Source of the DNA: Pochonia chlamydosporia 170
Taxonomy: Eukaryota; Ascomycota; Sordariomycetes; Hypocreales; Clavicipitaceae
Length of the DNA stretch: 64,000 bases
Direction: 5' to 3'
Assembly (NCBI RefSeq): GCF_001653235.2
Contig: NC_035792.1
Coordinates: 1,736,001-1,800,000, forward strand
The notes under the pieces were generated by a model. It did not search any database and was not told where the DNA came from. It saw nothing but the letters and a program-made list of their open reading frames with translations. Position 1 is the stretch's first letter. The number at the start of each line of letters is the position of its first letter. Below, piece by piece: positions 23,701 to 35,654 of the stretch. Both the position numbers and the translations under genes were made by a program.

Positions 23701-23920
23701 CCCAGGTCACTCGAAACTTCCCTCAGATGATTATGCCGAAGGCTACTTCGGGAAACGACACGACCAAGATTTTGAAGGAGAGTACGTCGAAGTCAGCAAA
23801 GACGGGTCAACACAGGTTACATCGTCACCTCGAACCTCAGGATCCTCCGAGGCAAGGGCACCTGGTGATAACTCAGGGGTCCGCGGTGGTAGTCTATTGA
23901 ATAAGATGTTCCGACGATAA
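20778..23920 (+). CDS. Caspase-like protease fused to homeodomain-like and rhodanese-like domains
   Basis: Exons: 20778-20858, 20924-21031, 21088-21398, 21462-21491, 21544-23920; 968 aa with the frame kept at all four introns. Residues about 80-260 form a caspase/C14-type fold: LFLIYYGGHA gives the catalytic His (about 154) and LILLDCCAGAAS the catalytic Cys (about 199). An uncharacterised block with AWEQWLNAFP and LSLPVMVWDLLPEDP follows (about 345-425), then a Ser/Pro/Gln-rich linker. Residues about 570-618 look like a homeodomain, ending in LEVWFHHRRERD where WFxNRR is expected; His replaces the invariant Asn. Residues about 647-773 are rhodanese-like (LLFDLRSSAEYERSHIYGAI), but the active-site loop reads FYGRGLESPW without Cys. 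Function unknown; the caspase dyad suggests proteolysis or cell-death signalling, the other two domains binding. The cap exon is tentative; the rest is firm. Confidence 0.85.
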
Positions 23921-24191
23921 ATGCCTACATGATTCTCCCCTCGGTTTTCATTTTCTTTGCATAAGACTGGGGATGGGTACAGGAATTGTAACAGTCGGAG
24001 GCGTTATGGATTGGGAGCTGTTTCACTATTCGAGTTTATACCACCCGGGAAATCGTTTGATGTTCTACATTGTTCGCTCTAGTACAGCTTAGGGTCGCAG
24101 CATATTAGCACCCTGCTTAGGATCGGGTCAGGCAAAGGAGTGATTGGATACTTCACCCAGGCATTTTACTCAGACAGCATAACCAATGATT

Positions 24192-24227
24192 TGTTCCATG
24201 CAACTTGTCTGTTCCATGTAACTTGTC
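24192..24227 (+). repeat. Two tandem copies of an 18 bp unit
   Basis: TGTTCCATGCAACTTGTC (24192-24209) is followed directly by TGTTCCATGTAACTTGTC (24210-24227), one mismatch. A simple local duplication with no known role. Confidence 0.9.
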
Positions 24228-27200
24228 CTTTCTGAATCAACGTAACCGCGTTGTAGCGTCTTGCCAAGGGTCCCATGTGACTCTGGCGACTCTTGCATGA
24301 CGTCTCGCGCACCGGCAGACACGACGTTTCTCAAGCACAACCGCCTCTGGTCCGGTTTATTGGTTCCCAGTGCCGGGTGGTAAAACGTTGCACGCATTTT
24401 GTGCTCGTGCGACCCTGTTCTCCGGGTCTTTAGGGGTTCTGGACGTCACGGTAATGGCATATGTCTTAAACCCGTGGATATTTTGTGCCACGAGTACCTA
24501 GTCATCAGTGCATCATGCGTCTAAATCGTAAAACGCGAATGAGCAAAATATCCATCTTATATAGTACAAAATGTAGTAAGTTGCAAATCAACAACCCAAT
24601 ATTCCACCAAGCCTACGATACATAAAGTACCATTCCACAAAACAAAATGACCTGTATGCCTCGATCATCATTGACTGCTCCTCTGTTCCGAGAACGTTCA
24701 ACCCACAGAAAACCAAATGACACCATCGACAAAACACAGTGCGTAACATCGCACGGCAGCATTCTTCCACAGCTTTTGCCTGGCCAGACCATCCGATCTG
24801 CCGTGGCAAAAATTGCCGGCACTAGCCCAGCCATGTGTCATGTGTGGTTTGTGTGACGATGCTGTCCCGGTCACGAGGATAGCACATGGCATGTGGTGTA
24901 CGAGAGGTATTCCCTGTGCTGGAGCCGGCATGCATGTTTTCTTGCTATGGGGTGTGGTTACACGGTTGGATTTGCTGTGCTTTGGGGGTTTTGAGGTGTG
25001 ATGGACTGTGTGGTTAGGGGTGTGATGTTGATGAAATGTTGGCGTTGGATGTTTCCGGGATACATTGCCCGCGAGATCGTGGAAGATCTAGAAATCGGTT
25101 CACATATTGTAATAGCTCATAGAAACCTGTGTGACAGACTTGTTCAGGTTTGAGCATAGCATTTCAGAATGGCACACGCCAAACTGAGAATATTGATGCC
25201 ATACTCACATTCGGAATAGATATTCATCGAACAGTAGATTTGGTATCCGTGCAACATAATTCCAATTCCACTGTGGTTGGCCACGATGCAAGCCGTATAT
25301 GCAGCCATCAATTTAGGTGCTCGTCGTACCGTCACACCCATTGCCCTATGGCTCTGATACACATAAGCTCGTGTCAAGTACTGTGTAACAAGCCTCACGA
25401 GTTTGACGGTTGACACCGCGCACTACTTGTGGAAGGACGTCGAATGTCATTGCTTGTGAGAGGTTGCACCAAGATACACGAGGCATCTGCCGGTATTTCT
25501 TTGGGTGTACGGAGTACATTTACTTGAGTCTAAGTCTTCCAGGCCGGCTTTCAGCGGGTTGATTGCGCTTTGCTGGCTCAAAGTAAGTGATATTTCATTA
25601 CTATTGGGGAAATCTGCTCGATCGCACAGTGAGGAAGAGAACTTTATCCGATAGAGCACTTTTACATGAACACACCATACCTGTTTTATATACGTGGACT
25701 TTTAGCTGACAGGCTGCTGTAAGGAGGCGCAGAATGTTCCTGACGTACAAACCGCCAACGTTGGATGTTCCGAGTCTTGCAGATGCCGGTCGAACAAACC
25801 GCGTCATTGCTCGCTGCCCTGTAGTTTAGGTCGATTGAACAGGAGAGATAGCATCAAATAGGGGAAACGAGTGGTGTATAGCTCTTATGACCTGTGCAGA
25901 ATCCAAAGTTGGTTATCAAATATTTCTACTTTCATTAGCTGGATATCCATAACTCGCTAAAAGAGGCATCACACAGCTTGCAACAACCGTAGCTTCTTAT
26001 GATTGTCCAATTGCCAGGACAATGGGACCACTGATAGCTGACCATTGTCAAAACAGTCATTTTTAGAATCAAACTTTACGTATGGAAATATTCCTGTGAA
26101 GTATAAACATGTAACTGCGGACTACCCTGCAGCAGCTTTCGTTCCCAGCAATCCATTGGAAACCCGCTAATGCCTTGGTGTGGAAGGTGTGTGCATATGC
26201 AAGTAATAGCTTCTGCAATGCCCCTGCGAGAATCTGCGCTTGGAGAAAGGCTAATGGCAGCAGCGTCTTGCCAACCTCAACCGGACCTGTGTCTTCATTG
26301 TGCCTTGCTGGTCCATAGCCTGTCCTGGAGCAGAGATGATTTGCCTTTGCTTACTGAACGGCGATATGATTGAGCGACGCCTTCGGAGTTTTCATCGCTC
26401 ATCTCACAACCGACCGCACTGATATTAAGAACATTAGGATGCATTGAGTCAGTTTCCGCTTATTGATAGCGCACAACGCTGATGTTGTGCCATGTCGGAA
26501 CCGGAATCTGTGTGAGAGCAACTAGGAATCAGATCTGAATTCCGACTAGTGAACGCCACTGTCGTGCAAACTATGTGTCTGACCTCAACCGCGGGTGAAC
26601 AAAAAGAGGGACGGATCAGACCCTTTCCCACCAACAGTCGTCTCTGGTTTCAGGGCTGAGCCGTCCGAAGAAACACCAGACTGAGCTGGAATAGATAATC
26701 ACGGGTCCGGTGGGCTGGGCACCACTGACACTTCAAGCCCTGTTCAGGCAGCTAGCTTGTCGCAGCATTAGCTGGGATGGCCTTCGGCGTTGGCACCCCC
26801 TTGCCCACTTGAGTCGACCTTGCGAGCGCCTCTTTGAGCTGTCAAACGGACATGAGTGGACCTCATGCCAAAATCGGCCATTATTTCCGTTGTTCAGAAC
26901 TGCCGAGTCTCTTGGTCAGATAGCATTGCCATTGTCACTGTGTAACTAGTGGGAAATGCCAATCAATGTTCCCCGTATCCGGGACATGTTTATTTATTCG
27001 ATCCAAATTCTCATCCTTATGTGGCCTGCGTTGCATGACGTTCGGCCTGCATGTTCCCGACGCTGCCGGTCTGGTGATCGTGGCACTGGGCAATCCATCA
27101 GTTGCACATGCTGAAAAGTTGTCGTCGGGTTGAACATGCAGTCGTGCGCCACAGCGAACAATGCTGTTGAAAGTTGAGCTTGCGCCCGTGGATAATGTCT

Positions 27201-29222
27201 GTAGCGGCGTGACAATTCTTTCATCGATGCATAGCCGACCACTGCATGTGAGATACACGTGTAGTTGAGACGCCAGGTTGTTGTCAGCCACATTGTTATT
27301 GTTAGCAACAGCAAAACGCTCATGTTTGAGACATGACGAGACGGTGTGGCATGGGGCGAAAACGTCCAGCTTCACCCTCGTTGAAACAGTGACATGAGGG
27401 CTGGGGTTAAATTAGACACGGGGGCCTATTTTCCAAATTATAAACGTTGCCGTTCGACGTCGCAAGATTTTCTGCAAGTTTCTGGGGGTCCGGGCCCAAA
27501 GAGCTCTTGTTTTGCTCCCTCAAGTATCGGCTTTCCTTCTGCTTTTCGATTGTTGTTTGATGACGCTGGCCCTGTTGGGTATGTTTGACCCAGGGATTTG
27601 CGAAACAAGTGCTCCGTAGTCACATCATCTTATTATTTGCAGACTTCCCCACGTGCTCGTATGGCTATAGGACTCTACACGTAGTTGCACAAATTGCCCA
27701 CTGCGGCAACTCTGCAGGTCCAGCTGCTCCGACTCGTTTTGGGGAAAGGAATGCATAGGAGCAGATCGAAAACGAGTCGATGACAATGTTGCAAGCACTG
27801 GTGATTTGCACAATGCAGCAGGGAAAGGTTCATTGTGACACATCGCCCGGCCCTCTTTGAGAATATCCTCCATGTGAACCACACAAAATATGCGAGCAAA
27901 TCTGCTTCAATTTCTCCGTAAACATGTATCGAAATGGGAAAAGACAAAACCACATTGGCAACCCTATGGGGGATTCTTGACGAAGCAGGATGTCGCAGGA
28001 GGCAAACCCTTGTTGCCAAGGCTGGCCAAGTTTGACCCCGAATGGAAGTTGTCGCTTGTTGGCACAGCTCAAAGTGCATTAGGCTCGGCTGCGCCAGCGG
28101 TCCACTAGCAACTGATGGCCGGCTTCCCGTGGTGGTCATTCTTCAGGCAGTGGGCGTCGTTCCACCAGATCTGGCACACAGAGATTACTGATCGAATCTC
28201 TTTCAGACGGGAAACTCCGTTCGGTCATTCTACTCCATGACGAGGATGTGGCCTGGTGGCTGCATTTGGTCAACAAGCCTGCGGGACAGGCGCCACAGCT
28301 TCAGACAGGGTGACAGGCGGCCAACGAAGAGCCATTCCGAGGGAAGTCGGTCCGCTCAACCACCGTCGGAATCCACAAATGATGCCCAAGAAAGGGGCGA
28401 GCTTATGGAATGGTGGTGATGAACCATGGGATAGCTGCCCTTCCTCATTCATCTGCCTGCCATAACAGTGCAACAGGCTGTCGGATCATGACCAATGGCT
28501 ATCGACATTGGAGCTGCAGCCTCTAATGAGATGGAGGAAACAGGAATCGGCCCCCAATTGAACAGGGATTTGGTTGGCACTTTGTAATTGTCATGTCGCT
28601 CCTCCAGCTGTCAGGTACGCCGTGCGTCTCCGACTGTCAGGTTCGTGGAATAGACTTTGCGAGTTTGTAAGGCCGTGAGACGCGGCACTTACCACTGAAT
28701 GGTCTGCTATGGAGTGCACGGAGTATAGGGAGCTATGATGTGCTCTGTGATACAGTATGTGATTTGTATGCCGCAAAAGGTGCATACGTATGTATCGAAG
28801 TCGGCAGTGAGGCCCAATCTGGCACCCAGACCTTGAGCGGTGGGGGATCCGTGCCGACAAGCTGGTGGTGACTAAAGTATTAGCAAGCCAGACAATGTTC
28901 GGAACGATTGCGTGGCAATAAGACAACAGGGGCCGAACCAGAAGCTGTGCATAATAATGGGTTGATTTTGACTTTGGCTCAAACAACGTGGCTCACACTT
29001 AACCAGCAGGTCTCTGGGTATTCTGAAGCACACCGCTGGGGATCAAGGGATAAATTGGAAGTTGGTGCCTTCTTGTTCGCAGCTGGCAACAACAAGAAGA
29101 AACGGGACTCTGTGATTTTGACTTGGCACAGTTGTGTGGACGTCGTGGATGATAATTTGCGACGTGAAGGTCTGAATCGAGCGAGCCAAGAAAATTCTGG
29201 CGGTATTGACTGGATCTCCCTA

Positions 29223-29251
29223 AGTTGGAGTTGGAGTTGGAGTTGGAGTTG
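29223..29251 (+). repeat. Hexanucleotide microsatellite (AGTTGG)n
   Basis: Nearly five perfect units of AGTTGG in a row, a length-variable site likely to be polymorphic between strains. It lies in non-coding sequence. Confidence 0.9.
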
Positions 29252-32200
29252 CTGGTGATGCTGGTCTTGATGTTCCTTCGTTCCTTCCTGTTTCGTCGTT
29301 CCGTTTTAGGCGTCGGGTGATCAGACGCCATTTTTAATCTTCAAAATCATTCTCTCTGGAGCCTCGTTGGCCAAACGGCGACCTGCATCCACAACCTCAC
29401 TCCTAATTCACCCGTGCCTCATGTTTGAATATGCATGGTCATTGCCACCCACGAGGCATCATTCCATACCTTACCCTGCCCTTATTTCCACCATCATTCC
29501 CAATGTTTGCTCTTATTAGAGTTCCCCGATGCTGGATGGATGTACCAGCTCGATGGAGGCAGTTACAGACTCTGCGTGGAGCAAACCTGCACTGACAGCC
29601 GCCCCACGGGCATCAGCTCCGGCCCCGATCTGGACAAAGAGATCGCCGACTGCTCCCTTGTGAAGTCTGCTCAGCCAGTCGCATCTTGATATTCCGCTGA
29701 CACAAACTTCTGACTTGGCTGGCCGGATCTTGGAACGACTGTCAACGCATGCAGGATTGACAGGGGCTTTCAGCCTGTTTGTCTGTCTGTGCTAGCGTTG
29801 CGTTGTCAGTTAGTCAATCAGTCACTTTGCCAGAAAGACCCAAGCAAGTCCTCAACAGGTTCGCAGTTCTCTCCGTTGCACATCTGCGCTAACGAGGCCT
29901 ACTCGTGAAAAATGCTGGTTCCGTGTGGGATGAGCCACGGATAATCGAACAGTCTGGCCATTGCCGATTTTGACAGCTACCAGGTGACTCCCTGTCAAAC
30001 TAGGCCCGCGAGAAATTGGTCGACGACCCAGGCGGACAAATAGCATGTGCTTGTGCGCCCGTCTCTCAGAATTCACCGTGGTTTAAGTTGGAGACCTGTG
30101 GTTATCTCCTCTCAAGATGGAAACGTGTACATGCACGATCTTCACCATATATGTGCTCGTATTATTACATGCACATCAAAAGATGGGGGCCGAACATGCC
30201 AATGTCTGAGTTTGTCTCTGTTGCATCGACGTCTATGCAAGGATAGCTTGTCCGGCTGGGTTGCTCTCAGATGGTAGAATAGGACTCCCATGTACTCCGT
30301 ACATTCAGGAAGAATGGGAAACAGGAAACGTCAAACAGCTGGAGAAAACTCGCTCACACCGTTGATCCAGCAGCATGGCTCACGCGTGGCGTGCGTCGGC
30401 GTGTGTAACTGGCACGCAACCTAATTCATCCGGATTGTCGCAGCTCCCTTGACCTCGAAGGAGCGGTAGCATACATCGAGACCCCTCCCATGTACATCTC
30501 AGGTAAGTAGAAGTTGGACAGGCCAGCCAACATGAGAGGCGCTGTGCGAATTCTCTCGGCGAGTGGCACTGATTAGTATGTTGTAGGTTGGAGGTGCCAG
30601 AGGTTTCAGAGACACGAGGACTTGACCTTTCCTAAAGAAAGGTCCACCAGACAGCTCCACAGAGAACCTCAACGCTGGGCTCTCGGCAGGAATCCGTGAG
30701 ACATATTTTCTTATGTGGTTTCGTACGGCTGGGAAGTATACTATTTGATTGCCTGACGCTGCAAGGAGTGCAGTATAGTGCAATCTACGAAAGAGAAACC
30801 ACAGGCTTCTGGCTGGCATCTGCTTCCTTCATTTGTCTCGCTTCCTCCGGCTATTTATTTCATTTAGCTCTCCTAGACCGAACAGCATAAGGACGGCCAT
30901 CGCGTCCCAGGACATTCTGTCGAGAGATTCACCAGCATTGAACACCAAACCTCAAACTCTTCAACCAATACCAACCACAACATGTTTGCAAGGGGCCCCG
31001 GTTGCTCATGTCATGAGAACCACCTGGAGTGTCGGACAGACGGTTGAACAGCTTGATGCGACGCTCCGTTCGTGCAATATGCTGGGCACATCTGATTGAA
31101 CTTGGGGACGCTGTTTGGACGACAGGGGGAATGACAACATCATCGGTGGCGGGGTGCCATGGCGTCTTAGCGCAGCCAGTTAGTGCTTTGCCGAGTGCCA
31201 TCAAAAGTCAAAGGTCCAGCTCGACAACTGCCTTACTTGGTGGAGAAGGCATGGCTCGGGTGACAGAAGCAGAAGCACAAACAAGGTCCCTTTGTTTTCG
31301 GCCCCATTACCACGTCGTTACAACCACCCGACTCTTGGTTTGGTCCGTTCCCCGTGTGAAGAAACCCGGGCGCTGGGCCATGCGACCGGAATTGCCAGGG
31401 CAGTTGGGGTCGATGTCGACAATGGATCGAGCCTGGTGATGGATGTGCCTTGCTTGCATAAATTGCTGTGCGTCTGGTCGGGGTGCAATTTGGCTCGCTT
31501 GCATAGAGCGCAACCACACGGGGATGCTCACGCGGGTCCTCTCGACGCCGCCTCAGTCCAACAGAATGTTGCAAGAGGTCAACGGTCGCTGCCGGACCTT
31601 TGGAGCCGACTTCTCTGTACAGCATATCCACGGCCTGGCGGCTTGTCCGTTCGGCTTCTGGTGTGCTGCGTCCAATCCTGCCATTTGCCGCTGACGAAAT
31701 ACTGGCTAAGTAGTGTAATTAACCCGCTGTTGGTTCATCTCCGGAAGCCTGCCCTGACACGACAAGACACTCCCTCAAGGGGCTTGGCGGAGATCAGGCC
31801 GCTCGTGTCAAAGCAAAGGCCTCGAAGTTTGGAGCCACTCATCCATCATCTTGGGACTGGGGGATGCCAAATGTGACACAATGGAACGTGCAGCGTGGAA
31901 AGTTCCTCCATCCAGGTCAAGCTCAAAACTCACGCCCAGCTGTGGCACACCTCCCACAGCCTTTATCTCCACCCCGGCGGGGACATCAATTGACGCCCTT
32001 GATGAGTTTGCTAACCCACTTTGCCCACTAGCGGCTCATTCACGCTTCTTTCGACTTTCCATCTGACTTCCTGAATCGAGAACCTGGATCCTCCGAACCG
32101 AGGACCACCCAGAGGTAGTACTCAATCCATACAGCCAAGTTTCCGGCGCATGCTTTCGATAAATTTGTACCATGTACCGTCCGCTGGGCCATTGGCACAA

Positions 32201-33275
32201 CGATGAGTTCCACATGCCCCATGTGCCGGTCAGAGGAAACCTCAAGAACGTACGCTGTGGCTTCTGACGCCATGTTTTGCTGGATACTGGTCAAGCCATC
32301 ACCTTTTTGAGTGCCCTTTTGCATCCGTGGCACACCCGTTCCGGCCTTCTCAACTGAAAGCTGACGCCCCTATACTCTCTGTGCACATCTGGAAGACATT
32401 GATTGTGGTGTGAGGTTCCATCGGTCCTTGTCAACCCTTGGCTAGCACACAACCTGCTCATGTCAGTACCTGGCTTCTTTATTAATGAGATTCTGGTCGT
32501 GACCACTGGGAGCCACAAGTGGTACTCCGTGCTTCGGCTGGCTTCCTCGAGGCTATGATCCACAGGTTCCTTGGTCAGTCCCGTCCTCGGCCGCTATCCG
32601 TCGTGGGGTTCATGGCGTACTATGGCGTACCTTTTGTGCTAGTTACTGGCTTAGCTTGGCTTATCGGTTCTTGCTTGTCGGCTGTTCTTGAATGACACCC
32701 GAGCGACCTGTATGTCCCTTACGGACTTGCTGCTCGTTCTGGAGGCGAGCCTCTCGACCATTCCCCTTTCTGGATGTTTGATCCGTGCCCCTGTGCGTTG
32801 ATCTGAGGTTCCCGTCTTCTGGCCTGCCAGTCCCTAGGGCTGTCTTTTTAGTCCGTCAAGACTGACCCCGGCACTTTCACTGCCTTATTATACAAAAGAC
32901 ACTGGCATCCCACTTCCATTGCCAACTCAGTGACATCGGCCTAGTGACCCGTTGGACCACACCTTGCAAAGTCAAGACTCTTACATACTATCGGTGGAAG
33001 TCAACTGTTTGCCTACATGCTGTATTATCCAAGCAGGGAAGACACGATTTAACTCGTCATCAGTCAACGGATTATTTCCTTCTCCTTTTCTTGACCTCAG
33101 CAAGCTCACCAACTGGGTCTGGCTCGCAACGCTTCTCATCTCCTGTCACCGCTTCCGATTAATCCGCCCTCATAAACACGACATTAGTTACTGATTAAAG
33201 AGAAAGGGACTGGTAGAGGGCTCCAAGGAAATTGGGCACATCGAGGTGCACTCTTGCCATATAGCCGGCCCTGTA

Positions 33276-34715
33276 ATGGATTATAGCCCTTCACGGCGCA
33301 ACAACTTCCACAAGAACTCTGGGCTGAACAATACCCAACAACCAAAGATGTCTATCCTCACGATGCCAGCACCTTCGCCATATCCGGCTTTCAGAAACGA
33401 TTTGCCTTGGAACGCAACTCGACCACCTCCTGAATCTTCCCGCCCCCGGATGGAGTCCAAGCATGTTTCTCTCCCATCAATCCGTCAGGTATGCGGCCGC
33501 CGTAGCCCCATGAGTATTGGCAGTGGCAGACTAACGAATTCAAGACTTTTCCAGATCTTCATCTCGAGAGCTCCCTAGCAGATGTGGCCCCTAGCCTCCA
33601 GTCGGCCCAGAAAGCACACCCGCCGATGGCTGGGACACTGGCATCACCCGAATATGTTCACGCTCCCAATGCTAACAAGAAGAGACGAATTTCAAACGAG
33701 GATGAACAGGAGTCTCTCAGAGCAAAGCAAGTTCCAAGACTATACCGCAGCCCCGAGGCACCTCAGACTCGCCACATTTCGCCGAGACTGGATCACAACC
33801 CAACTGCAGATGGCCAGGACTATTGGGCAAGAAGCCCATCCAGAAACAACAGCTATGCTCCCCCAGTTGCCGTTTCTGCACATGTCTCCGTGAATAGCCG
33901 CGTTGAATCACGACCAGCTCTTCCAAGCTTACCTCCCAGTCTCAGTTATGAGAGGGAGGCGCCGTCGACGCATCGACCACTGGAAACGAGTACCGAATCG
34001 ATTTCTGTTCCCAGACCTACGGTAGCGAGCACCGTAACACCGACAATGGATCGGTCTCCGTACCAAAGTCATGATTATGGCTATGCTTACCACCATCCGT
34101 CCCGTTTTCAGTCTCTATCGACTAGTTCCGTTCGTTCCTATGATCGTGCCCCCTTCTCGGCAGGAGCCGCTTACGGGTCCAACTACTCAGACATGTCACG
34201 ATATAGTGATATTGGCAGTATGAGTATCGGTGGCGATGCAAAGCAACGGAAGCGCCGCGGGAACTTGCCAAAGGAGACGACAGACAAGCTTCGGTCTTGG
34301 TTCGTTGCCCACCTACAGCACCCATATCCCACGGAGGACGAGAAACAAGACCTGATGCGTCAGACTGGACTTCAAATGAGTACGTTCTACGTTTTTGAAC
34401 TACGAACTATCCAATTCTCATCAAGATACTGACAAACGTGTAGACCAGATTTCTAATTGGTTTATTAATGCCCGAAGACGCCAGCTACCAACAATGATCA
34501 ACAATGCACGGGCCGAGTCAGATGCCATGAATGGTCGCTCTAGTGCGGGTGGGAGCGACAATACTGTTTTGACTTCCACGGAGCAAGGTTCAGACTATGG
34601 GGGCAAGCGTGAGGATTGCATACCGCTGAGTGATGGTGAGGGCGGTGGATACGACGATGATATGTCGGATCCTCATCTTGGACGCCTGGCCGGCCGGAAC
34701 CGCTTGAGTGTGTGA
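33276..34715 (+). CDS. TALE-class homeobox transcription factor
   Basis: Nuclear developmental-type regulator of the fungal TALE homeodomain group; it resembles what I remember of Neurospora kal-1-like proteins, an uncertain match. Exons: 33276-33488, 33545-34379, 34444-34715; 439 aa. The start ATG begins MDYSPSRRNN; the frame upstream has no ATG. Residues 1-300 are Ser/Pro/Tyr-rich and disordered, with an NKKRRISNEDE nuclear-localisation-like patch. The homeodomain spans about 304-367: QRKRRGNLPKETTDKLRSWF, then the three-residue TALE extension with PYP, then NQISNWFINARRRQ with the intact recognition helix (Asn51, Arg53). The second intron falls directly before the recognition helix. The acidic tail (DGEGGGYDDDMSDP) could be an activation region. 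The gene stands alone between gene-poor stretches of 9.4 and 6.9 kb, suggesting complex regulation. Confidence 0.93.
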
Positions 34716-35624
34716 ACTGGGAGATCGGAGGAACGAGGACCCTCGCCTTCCCCCCCGTATACAACCAGACCAGCTGATTCTTAGCTCGGGCTAAAACACT
34801 TTTCTTCGCTCTCTTGTCTTATGAATATGGCCGGTCTTGGCCATATACACGCAACTTGTACCAACTTGGGAGTCTTGGGAGCTATTTTCGCAGCATTTTG
34901 GATATCAGGAATTATTGATTCGTGTCCGCCTTCAACGCACACGCCTTCCCTCATATTCATGGAGTTTTATTTTAACATGGCGATGGATACCTTTGGTAAA
35001 GGACTTTGGGCTCTAAATTTAGTGGCAACATGTTTGGGATATTTAGGCCCTGATTGTCTTTAATTTGTCTTTTTTTTGATTTTGGGATTCTAGATGTCTG
35101 GACAATTACAATGGCAGTGCCCGTTCAATGTACCTGGATGTGATGGGAGCAAGGTAGAATACTGAACAGAGAGCCACTGGGTGGCACACTGAAGATACAA
35201 TACAATCCGAATGGTGTGTTGCTGCATTTCCAAAAGTCCCTTCATTAGATTCGAGCGCCATGTCAGGTTTTCGTACATTGGCGAACCTAGTCGAAAGCTA
35301 AGTGCGTTTGATTTTGATTGTATAATATAAACACCCCTGGCAGCCAAGTCACCCATCAATACTCCGAAAGTTGAACTCGAATCTAGTTTGCTATGCCCTG
35401 TACCATCCCCCCCTCCTTGTCAGGCTCTACCCGGCAATTATGAGATGCTACACTCGACATCCGATTCACTTGCCAAGGTACCAATGGAGTGGTCTGGACA
35501 ATTGTGTAATATGGTATCTATGTATCGTCGCCGACAGGGGCCTGCTGAATGTCACTTTACATACACCCTTGGATCGGTAAGGGATAGATGCAATGGTTGG
35601 GTGACGACTCCTGGGATACTCCAG

Positions 35625-35654
35625 CCATTTGTCACCATTTGTCGCCATTTGTCA
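35625..35654 (+). repeat. Three tandem 10 bp units
   Basis: CCATTTGTCA, CCATTTGTCG and CCATTTGTCA follow one another exactly. A minisatellite-like local amplification in non-coding DNA. Confidence 0.9.

Larger units (their letters stand above)
23921..33275. other. Gene-poor interval upstream of the homeobox gene (9.4 kb)
   Basis: No recognisable gene was found in 9.4 kb on either strand. Open frames are short, mostly non-ATG and without domains. Composition is not AT-rich, so this is not a RIP-degraded transposon. It holds a tandem 18 bp duplication (24192-24227), a GTTGGA microsatellite (29223-29251) and scattered TACGGAGTA-type motifs (for example 25508 and 30294). Its size suggests an extended regulatory region, a long 5' leader or unannotated non-coding RNA for the homeobox gene, but nothing in the sequence proves any of these. 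Confidence 0.5.

Noticed and set aside
23921..33275. RIP-degraded transposon as an explanation of the gene-poor interval
   Set aside because: The sequence is not AT-rich, has no terminal repeats and no decayed transposase or reverse-transcriptase frames.
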